A stretch of DNA of 12,202 nucleotides from Rhodospirillaceae bacterium (GTDB lineage: Bacteria > Pseudomonadota > Alphaproteobacteria > Rhodospirillales > Rhodospirillaceae), in assembly GCA_002691085.1 (NCBI GenBank), contig NZGX01000019.1, positions 12,014 through 24,215 on the forward strand, given 5' to 3'. Every line of letters starts with the position of its first letter. The stretch's first letter is position 1. The notes below the pieces were generated by a model. The model did no database searches. It worked only from the letters and a program-made list of their open reading frames with translations, and was not told the origin of the DNA. Made by a program: the position numbers and the translations under genes. Below, in pieces: positions 6,288-12,202 of the stretch.

Positions 6288-7244
6288 GTGAATCGTCCCC
6301 TTATAGTTGCTATTATTGGTGTAATTTTCGTTATAGTGGTAATAGTTTTAAATTATACTTCTGGAGATAACTCCTCTGTTGGGGATTCTCCTTCTCAATT
6401 AGAGAATAAAGAAGATGAGACCAGCGATGTTAACAAAATCCCGATTGTAAACTCAATTAAACCAAGTTTTGACGTAGTTAGAATCGATCAAGAGGGAAAC
6501 ACTGTAATGGCTGGGAGATCAGGTCCTTCTGAGACTGTGATCATTCTAGACCGGGCAAGGGAAATAGGACGAGTTGTTGCAGATGGGCGTGGGGAATGGG
6601 TTTTTATTCCACTTGAAAAACTTCCATCTGGAACGCGAGAGCTATCTCTTTTAGTCGAAACAGAAAATGGTGATTTCTTAAATTCTGATAACATAGTTAT
6701 CATGTCAATTCCTGAGAAAGAAGGCGATGTGCTTATATTTGAAACTTCAAGAGATGGAGGAAATACAAGATTACTTCAGTCTCCTGAGCAAAGCGGTGCC
6801 ATTAGTCTGTCAATTGAAACAATTGATTATGATTTTGAGAATAGTTTATATCTTAGTGGCAGAGCAAATCCAGACAATGAGGTTTATGTTTATCTCAATA
6901 ATAATTTTGTGGGTAAAGTAAAAGCTGATGAAAATGGATATTGGTCTCTCGAATCTAGTCTGCCTGCTGTAATTGGAAAGCATATACTTCGTGCTGACGA
7001 AATAAATCCTGAAGATAATGTTATTTCAAGAGTCGAGATACCTTTTACTAAACAAGAATCATCAGTTAGATTAAAACCTGGTCAGATAACTGTTGTAAAA
7101 GGTAATAGTTTATGGCGTATTGCACGACGAGTGTATGGGGAAGGAGTAATGTATACTTTGATTTATGATGCTAATCAGGGAAAAATTATAGACCCTGACC
7201 TTATATACCCTGGTCAGATTTTCAATATTCCTGACATGAATTAA
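6288..7244 (+). CDS. Membrane-anchored protein with Ig-like segments and C-terminal LysM domain
   Basis: A 318-residue protein. Residues 4-22 form one hydrophobic helix, an uncleaved anchor or signal, followed by an acidic/Ser-rich linker. Two beta-rich segments (about 63-145 and 174-255) each read like a short Ig-like domain, with patterns such as AGRSGPSETV, SGRANPDNEV and a G.W.. turn. The C terminus (about 268-316) is a LysM domain with ITVVKGNSLWRIARRVYG, the Y..I..AN core and DPDLIYPGQIFNIP. LysM binds peptidoglycan, so the protein should span from inner membrane to cell wall; its exact role is unknown. The start is GTG at 6288, supported by GTGAGG four bases upstream; an out-of-frame ATG overlaps it. 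It is followed by psd after 29 bases on the same strand. Confidence 0.85.
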   Translation: MNRPLIVAIIGVIFVIVVIVLNYTSGDNSSVGDSPSQLENKEDETSDVNKIPIVNSIKPSFDVVRIDQEGNTVMAGRSGPSETVIILDRAREIGRVVADGRGEWVFIPLEKLPSGTRELSLLVETENGDFLNSDNIVIMSIPEKEGDVLIFETSRDGGNTRLLQSPEQSGAISLSIETIDYDFENSLYLSGRANPDNEVYVYLNNNFVGKVKADENGYWSLESSLPAVIGKHILRADEINPEDNVISRVEIPFTKQESSVRLKPGQITVVKGNSLWRIARRVYGEGVMYTLIYDANQGKIIDPDLIYPGQIFNIPDMN

Positions 7245-7273
7245 TCAAAATAGTAATTACTGATAGAAAGATT

Positions 7274-7984
7274 ATGCAAGAAGGTCAAAAAATTTCATTA
7301 AGAGACTACGTTTTACCTCCAATTCATCCTGAGGGTGTAGGTTTTTTATTAATATTTGTTTTCATTACTTTTGTTTTGTGGATTATTTGGACACCCTTAG
7401 GTCTTTTGGGTCTAGTTTTGTCAGTATGGTGTTTTTATTTCTTTAGGGATCCAGATAGATTTACACCTACCCAGGAGGGTTTAATTATTAGTCCGGCAGA
7501 TGGAATTGTTCAGGCAATAACTGAGACAATTGGTCCAAAAGAGTTAGATTTAGATCAGGAAAATTTTATAAGAGTTAGTATTTTTATGAGTGTCTTTGAT
7601 TGTCACGTTAATCGAACTCCAGTATCGGGAAAGATCCTTAAATCAGTTTACGTACCAGGACTTTTTCTCAATGCAAGTCTTGATAAAGCAAGTGAGGACA
7701 ATGAAAGACAGTATTTATTAATTGAAACTGAAGATATTTCAAACATAGTTGTTGTTCAAATTGCTGGTCTTGTAGCTAGAAGAATTAGATCTGATGTGAG
7801 TAAGGGCCAACAGTTAGAGACAGGGGAAAGAATTGGAATGATTAGGTTTGGAAGCAGGGTTGATGTTTATTTACCAAATACATTCAAACCCCTAGTCTCA
7901 ATGGGCCAAAAGATGATAGCCGGAGAAACAGTAATTTCTGATAAGAGAATTACTGAAGAAAGCCGAAAAGCTGAAATTCGATAA
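7274..7984 (+). CDS. psd: Phosphatidylserine decarboxylase proenzyme
   Basis: A 236-residue short-type (PSD-A) phosphatidylserine decarboxylase, which converts phosphatidylserine to phosphatidylethanolamine at the inner membrane. Two hydrophobic segments lie at about 23-37 and 41-57, then FYFFRDPDR, the usual start of the catalytic domain. The catalytic Asp is in SPADG (D76) and the His in CHVNRTP (H111). The self-cleavage site is RFGSRVDVYLP, where the chain is cut between G193 and S194 and Ser194 becomes the pyruvoyl group, leaving a small alpha subunit of about 43 residues. The pairing with pssA 26 bases downstream is typical and completes the route from CDP-diacylglycerol to phosphatidylethanolamine. 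Confidence 0.96.
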   Translation: MQEGQKISLRDYVLPPIHPEGVGFLLIFVFITFVLWIIWTPLGLLGLVLSVWCFYFFRDPDRFTPTQEGLIISPADGIVQAITETIGPKELDLDQENFIRVSIFMSVFDCHVNRTPVSGKILKSVYVPGLFLNASLDKASEDNERQYLLIETEDISNIVVVQIAGLVARRIRSDVSKGQQLETGERIGMIRFGSRVDVYLPNTFKPLVSMGQKMIAGETVISDKRITEESRKAEIR

Positions 7985-8010
7985 TTACTTCAATTAGGGA
8001 TTTCAAATCA

Positions 8011-8763
8011 ATGGTTAATCATAATTCAAAAAAGAGTATGTCATTTAATAGGTTATTGCCTAATATACTTACAGTCTTAGCCTTATGTAGTGGTCTTACC
8101 GCAATCAGATTTGCGTTAAATGAAAAATGGGAAGAGGCTGTAATATCACTTGTAATTGCATGTTTTTTGGATGGTATTGACGGGTTAGTAGCCAGAATAC
8201 TAAGAGGTGCAACTAAATTTGGTGCTGAATTAGATTCATTGTCTGATGCAGTGAGTTTTGGTGTTGTACCATCTATTTTGGTCTATTTATGGGCAATGAA
8301 CACAGCAGGTACAATTGGTTGGGCATTATCTTTGTTCTATACTGTCTGTTGTATTTTAAGGTTAGCAAGATTCAATACTATGGAAGTCGACCCATCTGTA
8401 CCAGGTTGGTCAAAAAATTATTTTATAGGCGTTCCCTCACCTGCAGCTGCAGGTCTCATAGTACTTCCTTTAATCTATTCATTCTACTTTGAAGCAGGTG
8501 TTTTTAATAACCCAACCATAGTTGGTTTTTTTCTTATAATAGTTTCTTTATTAATGGTTAGCAGGGTGCCAACGTTTTCCATTAAGAGGTCAAGGATCCC
8601 AAATAAGTTAGTGTTACCACTAATGCTTTTAGTTGCACTTTTAACAGTATTTCTTGTAACAGATACATGGGCTACCTTAGGCCTCTTGGGCCTGTTATAT
8701 ATAATAAGCATTCCTTTTAGTTGTATAAGTTTTTATAATTCTGCAAAAAAAAGTACTGAATAG
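8011..8763 (+). CDS. pssA: CDP-diacylglycerol-serine O-phosphatidyltransferase
   Basis: A 250-residue integral membrane enzyme of the CDP-alcohol phosphatidyltransferase family, which makes phosphatidylserine from CDP-diacylglycerol and serine. The family signature is complete: D54-x2-D57-G58-x2-A61-R62-x8-G71-x3-D75-x3-D79, with the last Asp as catalytic base. There are about six to seven hydrophobic helices. The N-terminal RLLPNILTVLALCSGLTAIRF is typical of alphaproteobacterial PssA. The ATG at 8011 has AGGGA about ten bases upstream; an internal ATG at 8038 is possible but has a poorly spaced ribosome site. The product feeds Psd, encoded just upstream. The gene ends seven bases from the convergent uvrB, with no hairpin terminator seen. 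Confidence 0.96.
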   Translation: MVNHNSKKSMSFNRLLPNILTVLALCSGLTAIRFALNEKWEEAVISLVIACFLDGIDGLVARILRGATKFGAELDSLSDAVSFGVVPSILVYLWAMNTAGTIGWALSLFYTVCCILRLARFNTMEVDPSVPGWSKNYFIGVPSPAAAGLIVLPLIYSFYFEAGVFNNPTIVGFFLIIVSLLMVSRVPTFSIKRSRIPNKLVLPLMLLVALLTVFLVTDTWATLGLLGLLYIISIPFSCISFYNSAKKSTE

Positions 8764-8770
8764 AATTTTA

Positions 8771-10765
8771 TTATACTATTTCAATTTTGTAATTTTCAAG
8801 TTTTTGGATTTTATCTCTATACTGTGCAGCTTTTTCAAACTCTAGATCAGATGCAGCTTTAAACATTTTCTTTTTAAGATCATCTAAAGTTTTTTGAAGG
8901 TTATTACCTATCAGTATATCAGGCTTATTATCTAATTTATTCTTATCTTGATTGCCTACTTTTTCTTTATCTTCAACCTTAATTGCATCAGATATCTTTT
9001 TAACTATACTTTTGGGAGTTATATTGTTTTCCTTATTGTGTTTGATTTGTTTTTCTCTCCGTCTATTTGTTTCAGAAATTGCTTTTGAAATACTATTTGT
9101 TATTCGGTCTGCATAGAGAATTACTTTACCATTTATATTTCTTGCTGCTCTTCCAATAGTCTGTATTAATGATCTTTCGGAACGAAGAAAGCCTTCTTTA
9201 TCAGCATCAAGTATCGCAACTAGTTCGCACTCAGGTATATCTAGGCCTTCCCGAAGGAGATTGATACCTACCAGTACTTTAAAAACACCTGATCTTAAAT
9301 CTCTAATAATTTCAATTCGTTCAAGAGTATCGATATCTGAGTGCATATACCTGACTGAGATACCTTGTTCAGAAATATATTCGGTCAAGTCCTCTGCCAT
9401 TTTTTTGGTTAAAGTAGTTATTAGTGCTCTTGATTTATTTTCAACAATAGTTTTTAATTCATGAATTAAATCGTCAACTTGTGAAACAGCAGGGCGTATT
9501 GTGCATTCTGGGTCTATTAATCCTGTTGGGCGAATAACTTGTTCTATAAAAGTACCTTTTGATGAGACTAACTCCCAATCTCCGGGTGTTGCTGAAACAA
9601 ATATAGTGTCAGGTCTAATTTTATCCCATTCTTGAAACTTTAAGGGTCTATTATCACAACAAGAAGGTAGCCTGAACCCATGGTCTGACAATGTAGTTTT
9701 TCTTTGAAAATCTCCTTTATACATTCCATTTATTTGAGGAATTGTTGCATGACTCTCGTCAACAAATAGTATTGCATTTTTAGGTAAGTATTCAAACAAT
9801 GTTGGAGGTGGTTCACCTGATCTTCTTCCTGTCAGGTACCGCGAATAATTTTCAATTCCTTTACAGTGACCTGTAGTTTCTATCATTTCTAAATCAAAAG
9901 ATGTTCTTTGTTCTAATCTTTGAGCTTCTAAAAGTTTGTTTTGTTTTTCTAATTCAAGAATTCTCTCTTTTAGTTCTATTTTAATTTTTTTCACAGCCTG
10001 AGATAATGTTGGTGCAGGAGTTACATAGTGGCTGTTTGGAAATATTTTAATTTGATTTAGTTTATCAGTTTTTTCACCCGTTAACGGGTCAAACTCACTA
10101 ATTGATTCAATAGTATCACCGAATAATGAGATTCTCCATGCCCTGTCAATGCAGTGAGCCGGAAAGATTTCAATAATATCACCTCTCACTCTGAAATTTC
10201 CTCTTGCAAATCCTATATCATTTCTTTCGTACTGAAGAGAAACAAGTTCTCTTACAAAATCATTTCTTGGAAATAAATCACCCAAGCTGGCAGTAAATGT
10301 CATCTTCATGTATGATTCAGCTGACCCAAGTCCATAAATACATGAAACGGATGAAACAATAATTACATCTTTTCTTTCAAGTATTGCTCTAGTAGCAGAG
10401 TGCCTCATCCTGTCAATTTGCTCATTAATACTTGCATCTTTTTCGATATATGTATCTGTTTTTGGGACATAAGCTTCAGGTTGATAGTAGTCATAGTATG
10501 AAACAAAATATTCGACAGCATTTTTTGGAAAGAAGTTTTTAAATTCCGAGTATAATTGGGCAGCTAGAGTTTTATTATGAGCTAATACTAGAACAGGTTT
10601 TTTAAGTTTCTCAATTAAATTGGCTACTGTGAATGTTTTACCAGACCCAGTAACTCCCATAAGTGTTGAATATTTTTCTTTATTTCTAAATCCTTTTTCT
10701 AATTCACTAATTGCTTTTGGTTGATCTCCAGTTGGATTAAAATTTGATTCTAATTTAAAGTTCAT
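8771..10765 (-). CDS. uvrB: UvrABC system protein B (excinuclease ABC subunit B)
   Basis: A 664-residue, full-length UvrB, the damage-verifying helicase-like subunit of nucleotide excision repair; it is loaded by UvrA and recruits UvrC. Visible parts in order are Walker A GVTGSGKT (37-44), the damage-binding beta-hairpin with YYDYYQPEAYVP (90-101), the NEQIDRMRHSATRA segment, Walker B/motif II FVDESH, SATPGDWE, helicase motif V (GINLLREGLDIPE), motif VI QTIGRAARN, and a C-terminal UVR motif (DLEFEKAAQYRDKI) that contacts UvrC. A Lys/Asn-rich linker of about 45 residues precedes the UVR motif. Sequence features such as TDTYIEKDASINEQIDRMRHS and the DLEMI.TTGHC.GIENYSRYL block look proteobacterial. 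It is a monocistronic minus-strand gene with no clear Shine-Dalgarno before the ATG. No SOS box was recognised. Confidence 0.97.
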   Translation of the reverse strand: MNFKLESNFNPTGDQPKAISELEKGFRNKEKYSTLMGVTGSGKTFTVANLIEKLKKPVLVLAHNKTLAAQLYSEFKNFFPKNAVEYFVSYYDYYQPEAYVPKTDTYIEKDASINEQIDRMRHSATRAILERKDVIIVSSVSCIYGLGSAESYMKMTFTASLGDLFPRNDFVRELVSLQYERNDIGFARGNFRVRGDIIEIFPAHCIDRAWRISLFGDTIESISEFDPLTGEKTDKLNQIKIFPNSHYVTPAPTLSQAVKKIKIELKERILELEKQNKLLEAQRLEQRTSFDLEMIETTGHCKGIENYSRYLTGRRSGEPPPTLFEYLPKNAILFVDESHATIPQINGMYKGDFQRKTTLSDHGFRLPSCCDNRPLKFQEWDKIRPDTIFVSATPGDWELVSSKGTFIEQVIRPTGLIDPECTIRPAVSQVDDLIHELKTIVENKSRALITTLTKKMAEDLTEYISEQGISVRYMHSDIDTLERIEIIRDLRSGVFKVLVGINLLREGLDIPECELVAILDADKEGFLRSERSLIQTIGRAARNINGKVILYADRITNSISKAISETNRRREKQIKHNKENNITPKSIVKKISDAIKVEDKEKVGNQDKNKLDNKPDILIGNNLQKTLDDLKKKMFKAASDLEFEKAAQYRDKIQKLENYKIEIV

Positions 10766-10908
10766 GGATTTTAAATAGTAAATAAAAATAATACTTTTGA
10801 CTATTAAAATAATAATTTTGTAATGTTAAATAGTTTGAAATTATTTATACAGTAAAATGACAACATATTTTTTAATTAAAGAATATTAACTTTATCTAAA
10901 ATTTAATA
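10766..10908. other. Divergent intergenic region, very AT-rich
   Basis: These 143 bases separate uvrB (minus) from the 356-residue gene (plus). They are very AT-rich. The only promoter-like element is TTGACT at 10797-10802, followed after 18 bases by a poor -10 (TAATGT, 10821-10826). No Shine-Dalgarno precedes the ATG at 10909, and no hairpin or RNA gene was seen. The apparent taxonomic break of the window falls here. Confidence 0.4.
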
Positions 10909-11979
10909 ATGGATGATAAATTAATATCGAAAAAAAAACCATTTTATAAAGTATCTAAATATTTAAATCTTTATTTAAATAATTTTAATAGATGGAAACC
11001 TTTTTCTATTTCTTATGACGATTTACTTCGTTTCAAAGGATCTGTTAATGTATATGACAGCAGTGAAAATGATACTCTTTGGATAAGAGTTTATTATAAT
11101 AATTTGGAGAGGGATGAAATTGATGAAAATTTAAAAAAACTTTATAAGATATTACATTCAGATGGGAATGATTCAAGATTAGAGCATTTAAATATTGATG
11201 CTATTGATTATTGTACTTTTGGTAATTCTAAGCCTTTTAGAATTAAAATAAGAAATATTTTAAATGATAATTTCACATATTTTTATGTTAAAAAAACAGA
11301 TGCCTCTAGGATTTACGGTTTAGAATTAGAGCATATGCTTTCTCCATACAATTTAAATTTTCTTGTTAATGATTCAATCCTTATTGAGGAACACATTTCT
11401 GGAATTCCAGGGGATATTTTCATTACTAAATTTTTGAATAATTGTTCAGATATTGAAAAATCTCAGATTGCTAAAGAATTTGTTAAATTTAATGAAAGGT
11501 GTATGATAAGGCTTTTGGGTGACATGAGGGCATATAATTATGTAATAACTCCAACACACGATTTTGACCAAGTTGTATATAAAATAAGATCAATTGATTT
11601 TGATCAGCAATGTTTCGAAGGAAAACTAAATATATATAGACCTCAATTTTTTGAGGAAAATAAACCTATGATGAATATTGTTAGGGAAAGACTTTCACAT
11701 GACTCAGTTCTTCAATATAAAATTGAAGAAAGATCAATTGTTGCAAAAAGAATTATAAGCTCGGGTGATAGAATTAATAAATTGATAGATGTGATGAAGA
11801 AAGATACAATAACTAAAAATGAAAATTTAAATCAATTAAAAAAAGATATTTTTAAATTTACAAATGAAAAAGATTTTATGAAATGTAAAAATATGGGATA
11901 TCTAATGGGCTCTTCTATAGATTATGTAAGAAAACATTATGAAAATCACAATTTAAATAACTTAATTAGGTCTTATTAA
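10909..11979 (+). CDS. Conserved protein of unknown function with kinase-like residues
   Basis: I do not recognise a named family. The 356-residue protein has no signal peptide or membrane helix. It carries, in order and with reasonable spacing, residues like those of protein-kinase/aminoglycoside-phosphotransferase folds: Lys in YFYVKK (128/129), Glu in GLELEHML (139/141), a hinge-like LIEEHISGIPGD (159-169), a catalytic-loop-like GDMRAYN (D205, N210, the D-x4-N spacing) and IDFD (229-232) in place of DFG. No glycine-rich loop is obvious. Residues 11-120 form a separate N-terminal part. Residues 280-345 are lysine-rich and probably helical. GC is about 25 % in sampled rows, below uvrB. My impression is that such proteins occur in Bacteroidota, but I could not test this. 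The function is unknown; kinase-like is inference. Confidence 0.75.
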   Translation: MDDKLISKKKPFYKVSKYLNLYLNNFNRWKPFSISYDDLLRFKGSVNVYDSSENDTLWIRVYYNNLERDEIDENLKKLYKILHSDGNDSRLEHLNIDAIDYCTFGNSKPFRIKIRNILNDNFTYFYVKKTDASRIYGLELEHMLSPYNLNFLVNDSILIEEHISGIPGDIFITKFLNNCSDIEKSQIAKEFVKFNERCMIRLLGDMRAYNYVITPTHDFDQVVYKIRSIDFDQQCFEGKLNIYRPQFFEENKPMMNIVRERLSHDSVLQYKIEERSIVAKRIISSGDRINKLIDVMKKDTITKNENLNQLKKDIFKFTNEKDFMKCKNMGYLMGSSIDYVRKHYENHNLNNLIRSY

Positions 11980-12202
11980 ATATAATAATCGTTGCTTAGA
12001 TCATCATCTTTCTCATCTGATGTTATGTCTAGGTTGTCAAATTTGAATTTTTTAATTGGGGCCTCTTCTGGCACCTCTCCTTTTGAAAAACTAAGACATG
12101 GATATTCATATTTAGAATTTTCATCAACAATTTTAATGAATTCAACGAAAAAAGTCCATAAAGAAAAAAAATCATAAACATAAATTAGTTTTAGATTATT
12201 AG
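11976..12202 (-). CDS. pRiA4b ORF-3-like protein, C-terminal part (partial)
   Basis: An open minus-strand frame of 74 codons enters from the window end and stops at TAA (complement of 11976-11978). The start lies outside. The peptide begins KLIYVYDFFSLWTFFVE, continues with YEYPCLSFSKGEVPEEAP, and ends in a long Asp/Glu-rich tail closing DYYI. This pattern (F.YDF...W.F.VEF, a PCL/VC...G..P..AP block, then an acidic tail) is like the C terminus of plasmid pRiA4b ORF-3-family proteins, widespread in Bacteroidota; their function is not established. Its stop codon overlaps the stop of the convergent 356-residue gene, with CDS ends sharing 11976-11979. The call rests on a fragment. The plus-strand open frame opposite is its shadow. 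Confidence 0.55.
   Translation of the reverse strand, partial: NNLKLIYVYDFFSLWTFFVEFIKIVDENSKYEYPCLSFSKGEVPEEAPIKKFKFDNLDITSDEKDDDLSNDYYI

Noticed and set aside
8764..8770. A terminator between convergent pssA and uvrB
   Set aside because: Only seven A/T bases separate the stops. AGTACT just before is a short palindrome, but no stem with a U-run was found on either strand.
10796..10820. A Bacteroidota-type promoter (TTTG ... TAnnTTTG) before the 356-residue gene
   Set aside because: TTTG (10796-10799) and TAATTTTG (10813-10820) are present, but only 13 bases separate them, short of the usual roughly 17-23. It would be tempting support for the taxonomic break but does not fit.
11992..12177. 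A 61-codon plus-strand open frame near the window end
   Set aside because: It is Ser-rich with no family resemblance and lies opposite the partial minus-strand gene, whose peptide has a recognisable pattern and acidic tail. It is best explained as a shadow.

Overview
The window is AT-rich DNA (hand-counted 60-base rows mostly 30-43 % GC up to about 10.8 kb). It looks like the genome of a small-genome marine-type alphaproteobacterium. The signs are an alphaproteobacterial glutamate-cysteine ligase tail, an IDH1-like homodimeric NADP isocitrate dehydrogenase, short type PssA and Psd enzymes, an alphaproteobacterial-looking UvrB, and tight gene packing. Assignments rest on motif recognition only; no database search was possible.

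Layout. (1) 1-460, plus strand: the last codons of glutamate-cysteine ligase (gshA), then an AroQ-type chorismate mutase. (2) 475-4101, minus strand: a compact cluster in the order icd (GTG start), a family 5 solute-binding protein with no permease beside it, and a metallo-beta-lactamase-fold hydrolase (TTG start, very strong Shine-Dalgarno). It ends in an A/T-only inverted repeat that also covers the chorismate mutase stop. (3) 4221-4787, minus: a LOG-family nucleotide phosphoribohydrolase. (4) 4872-6091: a Met-ligated class II cytochrome c (c556-like), convergent with a four-helix b561-type cytochrome b, a likely small electron-transfer pair at the inner membrane. (5) 6288-8763, plus: a membrane-anchored LysM protein, then psd and pssA, which together make phosphatidylethanolamine from CDP-diacylglycerol and serine. 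(6) 8771-10765, minus: uvrB, for nucleotide excision repair.

(7) 10909-12202 looks different. GC falls to about 25 % in sampled rows, and the two genes look like Bacteroidota families rather than alphaproteobacterial ones. The first is a 356-residue protein of unknown function in which I see a kinase-like set of residues (Lys, Glu, hinge, D-x4-N loop, DFD). The second is the 3' part of a pRiA4b ORF-3-like gene on the minus strand, cut by the window end; its stop codon overlaps the stop of the first. The break near 10.8 kb could be horizontal transfer or a metagenomic assembly chimera, and it is the region most worth a second look.

No rRNA, tRNA, CRISPR array or insertion sequence was seen, and no gene-free stretch exceeds 300 bases. 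The longest, 6092-6287, probably holds the cytochrome b promoter and a small structured leader for the LysM gene.
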